Shown: positions 22,336-35,000, numbered from the stretch's first letter. The stretch is 64,000 nucleotides of DNA from Bremia lactucae (GCF_004359215.1 NC_090622.1:503018-567017), one strand, 5' to 3'. The notes: a model not told the origin generated them from the letters alone. Numbers and translations: made by a program.

Positions 22336-24424
22336 TCCACAAGCGTGTGGATGTACTACGAGTGAGTGCGATGGCCTCACTTGTGGTGCGGTCGTTAGTA
22401 CGACTGCACAAATCACAGTGTGATTACAAATGACCCTGTACAGTCATCTGCCGGCAGCTGTGCGAATGCACAGGCAGCGCCGAAGGTCCACCACCCAAAA
22501 AAGTCAAGTGGACTGATACATGAATGCAAGCCTAGCGGGCGACAATCAAGAAATATACCGCTTGCCCAAAAGGGACAACAATGATCCTATATCGAGTAGA
22601 GAGTCGACCAAATAGGACTCGACTGTGATAGCGCAATCACAGTCGGAAGACGTTAAGGGATTAAGTCCCCACATACTTGAAGAGAAATCTCCTCAAATTG
22701 TTAACGCTGAAGTGACTAGACTCCAGCATCCCGAGGGATTAATCCCTCGGCAGCCTGTGGATAAATCCCAGGAAGAAACCGAGACATTGAATGTCTTGGC
22801 TATTGACGGATAAAGAGTAGGCGCTTATCCTCTTGATCTGATTGCGCCTACACTATCGTTCATTGATGTGAAGACTCGGATTGAGAGATAAACTACTCAA
22901 TCTTGGGAGTCACTTGAGACGAATCCTTAATACAAGGATTTGATTGAATTCAGTGATGTATTCCCTGAAGCAGTTCCATGCGAATTGCCTAAGGATAAAG
23001 GCACTCGACATGAGATCGAGCTCAAACCGGGCCCGAAGTACTGTGTCATGAAGCAGTGGCCACTGCCTCGTGAACAAGTACTTGCGATCGATAAATTTTT
23101 TACCGATCGGGTAAAAGCGGGCCATGTGAGGGAGTCAACCTCCCCACATAGCTTTCCGACCTTCTGTGTGCGAAAGGCCACAGGAGGGAGGCGGATAGTG
23201 CACGCATTAAAGACGTTGTCATAGATGGTATGTCTAAGAGTACGATCTTTTCGTCTATGGATCTGATGGATGGGTTCTATCAAATCTTTAAGCGTGAATG
23301 GGACATCCCGTACACAGCAGTGAGCGCTCCCAGTGAATTGCTCTCGAAATGGCTAGTAATGCCACAGGGGCTTAGTAACGCCCCTACAACATTCAATAGA
23401 TGCGTATCGAATCGTTGCGACCGGTGCGAGAATTCGGACCGAGTTATTTTGATGATGTATTTGACCATAGCCGGGCTATGAACGGAAAGACGGACGTGAA
23501 AGTTCATAGAACTCACGTTTGTCAGGTTCTTACACTTATGCGAAGGCATAAGTTGTACGCAAATCTCAAGAAGTGTATATTCGCTGCAAGCAAAATACCA
23601 CTTCTTGGGTGCATCGTCGGTCGGAGTACGTGCCGTTCCACTGATTAGTCATTGTGTCAAACATGAAGAAGCGCGCGCCACGGTTCGAATTCCACAACAT
23701 TACAGCGAAAGAAGAGACGCTTCCTCTGAATGGCATCACCACGATCAACTATTATCGTGCATGCTATAAGGCGTGCGCCCTGATCCCGAAAAGGTCAAGG
23801 CAATTACCGACTGGCCAGTTCCAGTCGATGTCAAGAGACTTAAAAAGTTCCTTGGATTAGCGGCGTACTTGCACAAGTACTCCCGCAATTATGCCGAGAT
23901 GACAGTTCATTTCTCTTGAAAAAAGACGAGAAATGATCATGGAACGCTGAATGCCAGCTTTCCTTTGAAACTATCAGGCAAAGCGTGATACAATCGGCCA
24001 TCTTGGCGATTGCAGATCAAGACAGACCATTTCGTAAGGTATGCGACGCCAGTGATTTCGCACTCGGCTGTGCGTTTATGCAATACAATACTGACGGCGT
24101 GGAGCGTGTCATCTGTTGCCAATCGCCTCAGCTGCAACCAGCCGAACGCAATTACCCAGTGCATGACAAGAAACTCCTTGCCATGAAATATGCACTGGCT
24201 AAGTTTAGGGTCTATCTCCTCGGATATAGACCGTTCATCATATATACGGACCATGCGTCATTACGCACAGCCGTAAATAGTCCACAACTCTTGCAAAGAA
24301 TGGCGAGGTGGCTATCCTCCTTTGCGGAGTATAATTTCTCCGTAGAATATGAACCAGGTTGACTTAATGTCGTCGCTGATGCGTTATCAGGCCAACTTAA
24401 TTTCGAGCCGGCTGCGCACTCCAA
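22336..24424 (+). pseudogene. pol: RT and RNase H of copy A2
   Basis: After a linker frame (22625-22813) the RT begins at 22940 with LIEFSDVFPEAVPCELP and RQWPLP-type KQWPLPREQVLAIDKFF, then SPHSFPTFCVRKATGG and MSKSTIFSSMDLMDGFYQI. The active site is intact in frame 23400-23648 as YFDDVFDHS (about 23445). RNase H lies at 23985-24362 (PFRKVCDASDFALGCAFMQ, YTDHASLRTAVNSP, FSVEYEPG). At least four frame changes interrupt it. Confidence 0.85.
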
Positions 24425-24525
24425 CAGTGAAAAATAATCCCACTTTTGAAACTTTTATTACGAGTGTTCCGTCATCAACTTTAATTGATGTCATAAAGAA
24501 AGTATTCACAGAAGATTAAGAACTT

Positions 24526-26580
24526 ATGCATTTTATGCATCTACCGATGAGTTCATCCATTAATTTTTTAAAGATTTACCGACTTTGTATCGATCGTCAT
24601 CCGATCGATATACAACATGTAACGGCTTACTGTACTTCACAGCCGTTTCCGGCGACACTCCACGTATCGTCATCCCAACTCACCATGACTGCGCTTGCGC
24701 ATCATGTATGAGTGTCAGATGCACCAGCAAGTGGGCATCGTGGACGTGAGAAAAATAATCTCACAGTAACTCGCGACTTTTACTGGCCTCACCAGTATCA
24801 GTTCGTGCGCAAATACATGTTTGCTTGCAAGGTATGTCAACAGGTGAAGCCTAGCCCTTCATCCCGTGCACGCCTCCAACCTCTACCACTTCCGGCAGAA
24901 TGTTGCCAGTCCATATCTAAAAACTTCGCTGTCGGATTACCGAAGACGATCACAAAAACAATGGAATCCTTGTTTTTGTAGACAGATTCAGCAAAATGGT
25001 ACATATTGTTGCAGTACCAGAGTCGATCACGGCTCCGGGATGTGCACGTGTCTACATCGACACGGTATTCAAACCCCTCGGTTTTACCCCGTAAACTGGT
25101 ATCGGATAGAGACCCACAGTTCACAACGGAGTTTTGGCAATCCGTGTGTCCGATCTCTCGGAAAGCGTCTGTCTTTATCAACTTCTGATCAACTTGAAAC
25201 ACATGATCAGACGGAACGCGAAAATTGCGTCCTTGAAGAGATACCTCGAAATTACGCCTAATCGTATCCAGATTGGAGCGAGTTTGTTCCGATGGTCGAA
25301 TTCGCCATCAACAATTCGGTGAATGCGTCTACAATGCATACACCGTTTTTCGTGAATGGCTTACGCCATCCTCGCACACCCACCCAACTAGAGGGATTCT
25401 CTAGCTTAAAAGGTGGTGGACTCGCACGAGCAAAACCATTTCTGGCTCATGCTCATCACGCATCGAAATTAACTATGACGCAAATGATGTCGATGTCGAA
25501 GCAATCGACATCGAAGAAGAGAAAGATCTCATGGCAGTGCGCACAAAGCGCATTGGAAAAGTCAAAACAAATGAGTCAGCATAGGTATTTCTGTTAACTC
25601 GAGAACCAGCAATCCGTTTTGTACAGGATTCCATTGCTAACGCAGTGGTTCGTCAAAAACGGAACGCAGACAAACATGAAAGAGCAAATGTTCTTTCATT
25701 TACAATTAATAACCTAGTAATACTCTCTACGGTAAACTTACCTAAGCGTGTACTCACTAATGTGGGTAGCAGTAAACTACTACCCAACGATATTGGGCCA
25801 TTCCGTGTAATGCATTGCAGAGGCAATTGGTACACAAAAGAATTACCACGTAGGATGCGAACGCATTCTACGATTTGCGTTAGTCGGCTCCGCCCGTACC
25901 ATCAGTATGCATTTTTTTCCGAGGACCGATCTGACCACCCTTTTCAAGAATCCCTAAAAGAATCTTGTGGTTACGAACCAGATTCTCATGCTGAATCTGG
26001 ATATTTTCATGCTGAATCTGATAATTCTCATGTCGGGTCCGAAAATTACCGAAACCGCGATGGGCTGACGACAGCTCATCACGAAGAGCGTGATACTTCC
26101 GTTCGTATTCCAAAATTGAGAACGCACTCTTCGAACGGTTTTCCAACCGTTCGATATGGTGAGCCTGCACCGTCTACTCCAACGATTGACGCTTACCGCG
26201 CCCGTGATCAAGACCCTCCTCCAATACATGCAGGTAGCGATCGACTTTTTCGATCTTCAACTCTAGATCCGACACACGATTCGGATCTAATATTCCCTCC
26301 TTCGCCACACCCATTAGTAGATTCCCACGGTGGTCAACGTTTCCTTGTGGAACGTATTCTAAACCACAGTGATGTGAAGGGGAAGCGAACGAGTTATCTT
26401 GTTCGCTTGCGCGGTTACCCACCTTTGCATGACAGCTGAGAGCCTCGTTCCCAGGTGGTTGTAGACGTTGAGGGCCTCGTCCGTCAGTATGACGAGACCC
26501 ACCCGATGGATCAGAAGGTCCACCGGAAAACACGCGCCCCTGGCGCCTGTAAATTGATTGCAAAACGTCAGTCGCATCGT
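24526..26580 (+). pseudogene. pol: integrase and chromodomain of copy A2
   Basis: The zinc finger region (SGHRGREKNNLTVTRDFYW, KYMFACKVCQQVK) lies at 24712-24850, and the core follows in broken frames to about 25600 (SDRDPQFTTEFW, MVEFAINNSVNAST, NGLRHPRTP). The C-terminal frame 25645-26439 has KLLPNDIGPFRV, THSTICVSRLRPY, a Ser/His linker with repeated SHAES/FHAES units, and the chromodomain RFLVERILNHSDVKG...YLVRLRGYPP. The Trp that should follow (HDSW in A3) is a TGA at 26437-26439; the same frame then continues with EPRSQVVVDVEGLV to about 26580, so the domain is cut by one nonsense change. Confidence 0.84.
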
Positions 26581-27046
26581 GCACCTCGATAGAGATGCGA
26601 GCCCTCTCTTAGGGCTAAGAAAAGTAATAGAGATCCCTTTTCACTCGTTATGTGTTGTCGACACAACACGAACAGCGAACACCCTACCTGAGGCATGGAA
26701 GTCCTGCCTCGCGAGACAACCGATGCAATTCAAACCTTGCACCGGTTGGAGTTCATTTCTCTAACTTAACGCAAATCGCGATAAGTCTTTGAAGCCAGGC
26801 TTCGCGTCCGTTGTCTTTGACATTGCGAAAAAACGCGTTCCAGGCTTGCATCAAGGAGCTTTTTTTCACTTGTTGTTGCCACTATACCATCGATGCTTCA
26901 GAAAAGCATCGAGATATAAATCTTCTTTAGCGGGGGAGTTCTTCGGCTGGGGTCAAGGCCATGTAGCTTTGCCGCAATAAATATGAAAAAAATATTGTGA
27001 GGAGTAGTCTCTTCAAGGGGCTACTGGCTACCCGTTCGGGCAAAAG
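26581..27046. other. spacer between chromodomain and antisense ORF in A2
   Basis: No coding frame is supported on either strand. It is internal to A2 and may hold the 3' noncoding part of both the sense transcript and the antisense ORF. Confidence 0.45.
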
Positions 27047-27637
27047 CTACGGCTTTAACTCAGGGGCACGACGAGACATTTGATTGTCTCCACTCCCTTG
27101 AGTAGAACCCACTGAAGAAGAGGTACCACAATAACTTTTAGTACGATAACTTACGCCATCGTCATTACCACGCACAGAAATAAGTCCGGGTGACGGCACT
27201 AAAGACGGTGCTGGCGATGAGGTATCATCCTCATTGTCGGTACCATACACGCTTTAGCGAATACTACCAGCGCGACTATCCGATTGAGCCCTCCCATTCG
27301 AAGGCTCATAGTCAGCCGCCTGACGATGATCAGGTGACTGTTCTGTTCTCCTCGAGTCGGCCACTTCGTCCGAGACGGCCACTTCGTCCGACTCGCACTC
27401 ATAGTCGACCTCCAAAGAAGGGGTAGCATTCACGTGATGATCCACCACGTGCACCCGCAACATCTAGTGTTGCGGGAGAAGACGATTTGCGGCAGACGGA
27501 ACGTCTGCCGCAAGAGACAATAATGCGTCGCCCGCGGCTGCATGAACCGCAGCCGAAGGAGCCGCACTATTCGCATATCGCATGGACTTATTAGCCATGC
27601 GATAGAATTGAAGATGATGGTTCGGATCAATCAACAT
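27047..27637 (-). pseudogene. antisense ORF of copy A2
   Basis: On the strand opposite to gag-pol, one frame runs from an ATG at 27637 to a TAG at 27047, 197 codons, interrupted by only two stops (27464-27466 and about 27252). The protein is Ala-rich at the start (SAAPSAAVHAAAGDALLSL), then strongly acidic with a duplicated SDEVA unit, then Ser/Gly-rich. No domain is recognised. A3 (49378-49742) and A5 (63171-63565) have antisense frames in the same place with similar Ala/Asn/Ser-rich parts, so this may be a real extra gene of family A. Antisense ORFs between pol and the 3' LTR are known in some plant Gypsy groups; here the link is only by position. Confidence 0.45.
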
Positions 27638-27703
27638 CGTTCTCAGCTAAGTGGTCTTATAGTGACCACTCTATCCAATAACAGTCAGAGCCATTGTCGT
27701 TTA

Positions 27704-27715
27704 TGGGAGGGGTGA
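27704..27715 (+). promoter_or_regulatory. polypurine tract of A2
   Basis: GGGAGGGGTGA-type purine run immediately before the 3' LTR, where plus-strand DNA synthesis is primed. Its position confirms the plus orientation. Confidence 0.7.
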
Positions 27716-28147
27716 TGTGACGGGGTGTATCGCTACATAAATTAATACGTAAGGGCTGTTAATAAATACATTATTTAAAAGGTAGATGACATTTGAGGAT
27801 ATTTCTTTACATATTAATATTAGGAAAGCTTATCGTTGGTAATATAGGCCATTGTATCTACTGGCTCGCGGTCCAGTCAGCGCTGGAAGCGCGCAAAGAG
27901 AGAGACAGATAAGACTTTCTTACATGTTTCATATCAGTTTATAATTAAGTTAGTATTAAATAGATAGAAACGAAAAAACTTAATTTTATTATACAATTAC
28001 TTTTGACCCTTGTTAAAGCAAGTGTTATAAAGAGAGTCTTCCTCCGCACGTACTAGTGCACGTGAAGTGACGTGAGGCACCACTCGCACAGAAGCAGTGC
28101 GAAGGGGACTTGTACTGAAGCAGTAAAAGTCGGCAGTGCCCCGTTTC
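27716..28147 (+). repeat. 3' LTR of copy A2 (family A LTR)
   Basis: Begins TGTGACGGGGTGTATCG and ends GTGCCCCGTTTCA, about 432 bp, aligned with 63693-64000 and the reverse of 1288-1743. It keeps decayed forms of the two hairpins near its end (28090-28130). Confidence 0.88.
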
Positions 28148-29440
28148 ACGCATACACTCGAGCAAGGCTTGCAAATGGGTGTCGTGGTGTTTGACATCCT
28201 ACCGGCCCTGCGCTGCACGATTACGAACAAAATGTCATCAAAGTAAGTCTGTGCATGACCTAGTTTGGACGGAACGGTTGCGTCACTAGACGATTAAAAG
28301 TAGCTGGGATATTGGAAAGCCCTTTTGGCACTACCAACCATTCCCATAGCATGCCGCTTGGGGTTTTAACCGCTGTAACGGGATGTCACTAGCTGGAATG
28401 AGCAGCTGATAATAACCATCGACCGTTTAAGTGCAATATACATTGTACATCCCACCATATTGTTCTGAAGAACAACATTATTAGGAATGGGGTTTCGTGC
28501 TCGTAAAGTGGCAGTATTTAAGCTTATTGATAGCATGTACAATGCGCCATATACCATTTAACGTTTTGACGTAAAATTTCGGTGTAATGGGGAAATTTAT
28601 TTTCTCGTACCATTCCAGCCTCCTGATTAGCACGGAAGAAATAGCCAATGAGCACTGTTCCTTTCGTGTAGGTCCCTGTCGTGTAACACAATGCTTGGTT
28701 CCAGATACCAAGTCAATCTTATGACGTACACTATTTCGAGGTAAAACAGAAGGTACACTACGTCTTGGTTTATTTACTAAATACTAGAAGGGATCCAAGG
28801 GATCTTTAAGGATCGACGATCCACCCGTGCACTTGTACCGTCTTCGTATCTTAAAGGACAGCTTTATCCAAAAGTGATGATGAGTTTAACTCACTGCTTG
28901 GTCGAATAAACCACCATCTCGGATAAGTCACCCGCCTTAATGGCCTGGCCCAACTCCTTGTCAGACACTCTATCTATCTTCAAAAGAGCATATAGCGAGG
29001 GGATAGCTGCAAGGCTATCGTATATATGGCTATTCGCTATTGTCACAGTGTGACATGATAGACCCGTCTCGCTCCTTCAGGTCCGACTTAAGTTGTGATT
29101 GTCTCGACGACGAGACAATTGGTCAGAACGGGAATATTATAGGTTTCACAGGTCACAAAACCTTAGCTTGCTCTTGACAAGAGCCGACGTATCCGATGAG
29201 GAGTTTCTTAACACGAGCTCGTCATTCAGTGAACAAATATGTGACACTTCACGTAGTCTCGGAAGTTACACCCTTGATGACTCGGCCCTAGGCCAAAATT
29301 CTTTCAGCATTCAGTGATTCGTTATCACAACGAGTGTACATTCAGCGGAGTCCCTGCCGTTTCACGAACAATGATGAGCTACACTCACTAATAATGTTCT
29401 CAACATTGAAGTTAATTAATTCAGACATCCCAATATCTAA
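28148..29440 (-). pseudogene. pol: RT and pol linker of copy C1
   Basis: The minus frames at 28711-28481 (SGTKHCVTRQ, KTLNGIWRIVHAINKL) and 28557-28366 match the RT of C2, C4 and C5. The active-site box reads YFDDI in one frame near 28235, just before truncation. Upstream (28760-29440) the linker between protease and RT is present in broken frames. Confidence 0.7.
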
Positions 29441-30070
29441 TATAGTGACAGATCATGTCTGTGGTTCATGCCGAAAACGCTTTTGTTGGGTAGCGAAGGG
29501 GGGTTAATGACTGTCCAAAGCCTCGCTAGGAATATTGCGCGTGGTGCCTAAGGTCTTAGACCTCCAATCAATCAATGGCCTAGGGCGTTCAAGCTAAACC
29601 ATACCAATGATGAGATCATATCTCGAGTCCAGGTCAAGGACAAGACAGCATTCCATACTGTCAAAGTCTAAAAATTTAAGATCTAATTCCAGAGGAGCTT
29701 TAGGTAAGGTGACACGACTCCCAGTCCTTAAGCGAACTGTGGCCGAATCACCATCATGCGCTTTTAGCGCTTCAGCAAATCGCTAATTCCCTATCAGGAA
29801 ATGACGATAAGCATAATTGCAAGACGCTTCTGAATCAATTAAAATAAACCATGGCTTATAAAAGCCCTGAACAGTCGCATTCGCGATTTACAAGGCGGGC
29901 ATAACGGCTTCGAGCCTTGCATCTAGAACTTCTGGGACCTGGAACATGATGAAACAAGGTTTTGAGCTTCTCAAACGCTGCGCGCTTAGCCTTTGAAAGT
30001 TCTGAAAAATGTCCATTTCAGCAGAGGCTTAGTATTATAAGACTCAGGCGTTATTGATTACTAGAGCTAC
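29441..30070 (-). pseudogene. protease and gag-start remnants of copy C1
   Basis: The stretch 29500-29890 aligns on the minus strand with the protease of C5 (56500-56840), and 29905-30060 with the first codons of gag in C3 and C5. The intervening gag body is absent. No open frame of useful length remains. Confidence 0.65.
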
Positions 30071-30074
30071 CAAG

Positions 30075-30532
30075 TATAGCGGAGCTACCTCGTTCTTAGT
30101 CAGAGGAAAAATTTAAACTCATGGTCACTTTTTTCTATGAACTTAAGAATTGTAACAACCAAGTAAGTTGTTCAGGCTCGTAGAGCTTAGTATATCCTAG
30201 TTCAAGGGTCTCAGTGGTTTGTAGAACCAAGTGGCAATTAATGCCCGAGAGTATATACCTTAGAAAGGCTTATTACTATCGCTGATCGCAGCGGAAGCCT
30301 AAAGAAGGCACTAGACACTCGAATATCCAAAAAGGATCTGAACTTTATTTAAACTTAAAATATAAACCTAACCCGTATTACATTTATAATAGATTTAGGC
30401 CACCAGATATCTATCTGGTGGCGACCACGTTGTAAATGGAGTTTTATTGATAATGCCTATTAAACAAGTAATTGACCCATAATGTGAAATGTACCACATT
30501 AGCGGTTGCCAACCGAAGTGTTATCTGTTACA
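30075..30532 (-). repeat. 5' LTR of copy C1 (family C LTR)
   Basis: About 458 bp, aligned to the C3 LTRs, ending on the minus strand in GCTATA before a GGTAGC primer-site remnant. It contains the C-family palindrome at 30400-30421 in a variant form in which both arms carry the matching change. Confidence 0.85.
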
Positions 30533-31393
30533 GCTGATGTCTTTTGGTTTCGGTCTATTAGACGAACCTGGTGTGCTTGCAGAGCTAATATAGTTTCCCT
30601 GTGTATCAACGTACGTGAGAGGACTTAAAGTCGAATCAGTTTAAAACACCATGTCAACCGCCGCTGCAAAAGAAATGGGATAAATCGGTAAATTTTTGTT
30701 CGGGCTAAGCCCGTATTAAGATTTTTCATTTAGATGGTTAATTTATTCACTTCTTGCGAATTTGTCTTGCTGTGTAGCAGTAGTAAGAGTTATTAATTCC
30801 TGGACACATGTCCGTTCCCTGACGAGTCGATAAATCGCGATCATATGCGAAAAACTGACAAAACGCTGCAATCATGCGATTCAATTGCTGCTTCAAAGCG
30901 TCTCAAGTGGGAAAGCGACGATTTACATGTGAGAGCCCACTCCATATCTCTACCATCAAGCTTGGATATAGCAAGTTTCATTCGTTGTTACTATGTTTGG
31001 AGCAGGACCGAGGTCATGGCCAGCTCCAAATCGTTGATCCATTGAAGAAAATATTATCCCTTGTTGCCCTTATATGTCGTATTATTCACAACAATAGGGC
31101 AAGCTTTAGGCTCCGGATTAGGTCTTGGGGTGTACCGAGTTATCATAGATGCTGCTAAGTAGTCATATACTTGTACGATAACTGGACCGCATAGCGGCTT
31201 CAAGCCTTGCATCAATCACCTCTGGGCCTGAAACAGGATATGATCTATATGTTTAGGCCCATATAAAGCCTTAAGCTTTTCAAAAGCTAAGCGTTTCGCC
31301 TCTGAGAAATTTGGGAGAGAATTATTATCACGGACGGTAAAAAATATACAACATACAAAAAATGAGGCGTAGAGTGACTACGAGTGCTACATG
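30533..31393 (-). pseudogene. gag: gag remnant of a further C copy (C1b)
   Basis: On the minus strand this stretch aligns with C3 gag (for example around 41240-41350 and 41830-42060), ending at the primer site just left of the LTR at 31394. It is cut at 30533 by the C1 LTR. No open frame survives, and short plus frames here are chance. Confidence 0.6.
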
Positions 31394-31904
31394 CGTAGCG
31401 GACCTACCTCGCTCCTAAAGTCAGAAAAAGGCTTTTGGACTCAAAGTGAAACGGAGCTACCTTGCTTCTTAAGCGCAAAGGAAGACTTATAGACTCAAAG
31501 AGTAATGTAGCTTTATGGAACTGATAAGCTCGTCAACTCAGTGAGCTGTACAAGTTCGTAAAGCATAACGAATCCTAGTTGAAGGGATTCAGGGGTTCGT
31601 AAAACCTAGTGGCAACTAGTGCTCGAGATTAATACCTTAAAAAGGTTATCTTGCAGATCACTGTGCAAGCTTTAGAAAGGCACTAGACACTCGAAGACCA
31701 AAAGGGAAACAAAACTTTATATAATTACTTAAGTCTAAAACCTTACCCTTACTAAATTAAAATAGATTTCGGCCGCCAGATATATATCTGGCGGCTGCCA
31801 CATACGTTACCCAGATGATTTTTTTGATTAGAACAAAAAGGCATTCTACCTATAAAGTGAATGTATCACAACAACGGTCCACCAACCGAAGAGTGCCCCA
31901 TTAA
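31394..31904 (-). repeat. family C LTR shared by C1b and C2
   Basis: About 511 bp, with the perfect palindrome GCCGCCAGATATATATCTGGCGGC-type hairpin at 31772-31795. To its left lies a gag start and primer-site remnant (so it acts as a 5' LTR); to its right lies a purine tract on the minus strand (so it acts as a 3' LTR of C2). A single LTR thus flanks two minus-strand units. Confidence 0.8.
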
Positions 31905-32010
31905 CCCCCTATCAAACTGTTGACACCGAGTGACAAAATTCGCTTCAATTCCTTTTCGAGGTTGGTATTTATACAGCTAAGCGTTGGGTTGTATTTTGCA
32001 TTCCTTTGTC

Positions 32011-33253
32011 CGACTAAGCGTCAGTTACCGGCTCTTAGCACCTTCCTCGAACATGAGAAGATGATGAAATATGAAATTCACACTCCATCGACGATAAGCA
32101 AAAAGAGCGTCGCTCCTACATTTTCCGTCGTGTGGACGAATCTTGTCGGGCCCCAAATCGGTTCGCAGAACGTGGTGCTGCGGATGTTTTAGCTACATTG
32201 CGCGGAACACCGGACCCTGGATTTAACATAATTACGAACCCGCTCGATAAAGAGCAAGAGCAAGCAATCCTCCGAGAGCAACAAGCTCGTCGTGCTGTAG
32301 ACCTTGCGAAAGCAAAAGCTCACATTGAATATCGACTCCCTCCACTTAATGTGGAAGAGCACCTTGAAAAGGTTACTTGTCGCAGCTTGACCATTGGACC
32401 TCCGGACCTAAGGCGAGGACGCTGGAGGAGCTCGCCGCTCGCGACGATCTTCATGAGCGATACTTACGCCCACGGTAATGACGCGACGTCAGTATTCGTT
32501 TGCGTGATCAGTCCTGTTGGGCTTGGGTGACCTCAATGAGGAAAATTCCGATCGTCCTGTTCCAAACAAATCAAAAAGCGAAAACGATGCTTCATTTGAG
32601 AATTGGGTTCATCGGGTCCGCCGCCTCCGCAACATCTGGTCAATAAGAAAATCTGCGGATGTGGCTGATGTTCGTTTGGAACGGAAGCTTCGCTTCGATT
32701 TCGCCAAACTGAAGATATCTGCCTCAAAACGAGGATAGGCCCGCGTAAGCATGGATGGAAGCCACACTGAGGCAAAATGACGCAAGCTGGCCCCGAGCGC
32801 AGCGGTCAAGAACGTAAACGGCTTACGAGCTACCTTTATGAAGAGGTGCCTCAAACTCCCTAAGAGTATTTCGGAGAGGGGTATCCAAGCCACTACACCA
32901 GATAATGGTATAAGCCCTTGCGACGACATCGCTTTAGGAGCTTTCCACGTGAAACTAAAGGTTTTCTCGCTTATCGAGCAACGCGAGAGGAATCCGAAAT
33001 CTCGGTGGAGGCATTTGATGCTTTAGAGCACGAGGTGCAACTTCTTCGTGAGGGCTTTGCTAGGCTTAAGGGCTCGTTCGACGCGGTCCAAAACCGTTTT
33101 TTAACGTTGGAACCACCAACAACCTCGTTTACAGGGTCAGCTGGACACTATGGTAAGGATGCAGCAATCTGTAGCACGGCCGCCTGTCTCAGCGTAGCTG
33201 CCTTTAGGTCCACGTGGGCAGGGCCCCGATATGGCTTCAGCAAGCGGACGTAG
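32011..33253 (+). pseudogene. antisense ORF of copy C2
   Basis: On the strand opposite to gag-pol a protein-like frame set runs away from the 3' LTR. Aligned with the C3 copy (ATG at 38501) it starts at about 32011; here the ATG is lost. Shared blocks include LSTFLE (LSTLLD in C3), RAPN.F..RGAAD, NIITNPLDKEQEQ (NIITNPIDEEQEQ in C3), KAHIEYRLPP and RLRDQ...VTSMR. The best open piece is 32132-32530. A C-terminal frame (32918-33253) reads as a coiled coil (FDALEHEVQLLREGFARLK). The charged, helix-prone composition resembles a structural or nucleic-acid-associated protein, but no domain is recognised. It has several frameshifts. Confidence 0.5.
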
Positions 33254-34135
33254 AACACTGGGTATGTACGCAGCTTGCAGGGAAGGTTTAGCGTATAAGC
33301 TAGTCCCTTCATGGCCACGAACAAAACTGGTCCAATAAAGCGCGGGTGCAATTTGGTCTTGAAGACCGCAGACACCAAGCTTGTAGGAAGGATTTTTGCA
33401 CTCAACAGAACTCGGTCTCCGACGGCACAAGAATCGTTGCAGCTTCTGCCTTTGGCATCCGCTTGTTATTTCTGACTATCTTGGCTATCATCCATTGAGT
33501 CACGCTCATACAAGAAATTCGCTTACTTGATTCTAAACGGTAACAGGGATAAAACAAGAAGCATATCGGCTTATTCTCCCCACCAAGCCCTGGGGCCACG
33601 CAGTGGTATTGTTAAAAGGAACGCGTGGGTGGTTGAGACCGTTGACATAGAGCGGAGTATAGCATGTTGAGGCATGTACAGCGTTTTTTAACGCAAATTC
33701 TTCCACTGGGAACATTGAGCTCCCGCGCTTTGGTGTCTGAGCACACGCAGTGCGCAAAACGTCATCAATGATGCGGTTGACACGCTCAGTCTGGCCATCG
33801 GGCTGCGGATGATCCGCTGTGGACATGTCCAATCTGGTGCCTAGCACTCGAAAGATCGATATTCAAATTTTACCGCGAAACGTGGGTCTCGATCAGAGAT
33901 AATTGCCACAGGAAAACTGTGTTTTCGAATTACGCAATCAATGAAAATACCTTGCTGTATCTTCACCATTAATGGTATCCGGCACAGCCGCTACATGGTC
34001 ATTTTTGCATAACCGGTCAATAAAGACCACGGTACCCGTGTTACCGGTTTAATATTTCGGTAGGCCAAACACAAAATTCATACTTATCATTTATAACACC
34101 CTGTTGGTACGGGCAGACTAGCCATGGCACAGCAG
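33137..34135 (-). pseudogene. pol: integrase of copy C2
   Basis: The frame 33847-33533 has GTRLDMSTADHPQPDGQTERVNRIIDD and FALKNAVHASTCYTPLYVNG, the integrase core containing the last catalytic Glu (DGQTE). C-terminal frames (33599-33137) carry VLLSAK-type and TLNLPCKLRTYPVFYV blocks. Unlike C3 and C5 it lacks the extra T that shifts the frame after the catalytic Glu. Confidence 0.8.
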
Positions 34136-35000
34136 AATGAACCGAGGGTTTGGTTAGTTCTCGCTATATTTGTGCAAGTAGCTGGCGAGGCCCAACCACT
34201 TACGTAAATCATTTTGGTTCTTAGTAACTGGCCAATCAACTATAATTAATACCTTATGTGGGATTAGCTCTAAAGGCCTCGCTTTCCAACGAAGCACTCT
34301 AAGAAGGGGATCTGTTCTGCGCCAAAATTTCATTTTGATGCATTGGCATATAATTTATTTTTACGCCTACACTCGAGCACTGCTCTCAAATGATCTATGT
34401 GGGTTTCCATATCCGTTCGACCCTGCTCAACAAGTCCATGGTTAAAAATGTCATCAAATAAGTCTGTGCATAACCTTGATGAGGGCGGAACAGTTGCATC
34501 ACTAGGCAATTAAATGTAGCCGGGGTGTCGGAGAGCCCTTGTGGAACCACTCCCACAGCATAGTGCTTGGAGTGCTTATTTCTGTAAGCGGGGTATCCTA
34601 AGTTCGCATGAGCAGCTCGTTATAAAAATCGGCTAAGTCAAGTGCACTGTACATCGTACGTCCCACCATAATGTTCTGAAGTACATCCTAGGAATGCGGG
34701 TTTGTGCTTGTAAAGTGGCAGCTTTAAGCTTATTATAAGCATGTACATTGCACCATTTACCATTCGACTTTTTGACACAAAATATCGGTGTCGAATGGAG
34801 AAAATTACCCTCGCGTACAATTCCAGCCTACGAAAGAAATCGTCAATGACGTCACACTGTTCTTTAAATAAATGTTACTGTCGCGTTACGCAGTATTTGG
34901 TTCCAGAAACCAAGTCAATTCATGAAAGGACACCTCTATCTGGAGATAGAACCGATGGTGGATTGGTGGTACACACCACATCTTGAAATTCCTCATCTAA
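34136..35000 (-). pseudogene. pol: reverse transcriptase of copy C2
   Basis: Aligns on the minus strand with C4 and C5 RT: thumb/connection near 34150-34400 (LASYLHKY-type block, CIFGAE-type block) and palm/fingers at 34500-34920 (the NGKWCNVHAYNKL-type block). Most of it is out of frame, with stops. RNase H is missing. Confidence 0.72.

Larger units (their letters stand above)
22336..28147 (+). mobile_element. Gypsy family A copy A2, 5'-truncated
   Basis: A plus-strand family A element lacking 5' LTR and gag. It begins at about 22336 in the leader between protease and RT (matching A3 at about 53040 on the minus strand) and runs through RT, RNase H, integrase, chromodomain, an antisense ORF, a polypurine tract and the 3' LTR. 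It follows B1 directly and is followed directly by family C pol sequence. Confidence 0.85.
28148..30532 (-). mobile_element. Gypsy family C copy C1, truncated
   Basis: A minus-strand C element with 5' LTR (30075-30532), a short gag start, protease and RT. Its RT ends at the A2 LTR boundary (28148). Most of gag is deleted: gag start at about 29905 is joined directly to the protease region. Confidence 0.8.

Noticed and set aside
22229..22411. Minus frame near the end of B1
   Set aside because: Low complexity, spans the B1-A2 junction, no counterpart in B3.
25880..26584. Two minus frames in A2 that read as one 232-codon coiled-coil protein with a single stop
   Set aside because: They lie opposite to the conserved integrase linker and chromodomain. 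The coiled-coil look comes from the repeated Ser/His/Ala codons of the sense strand.
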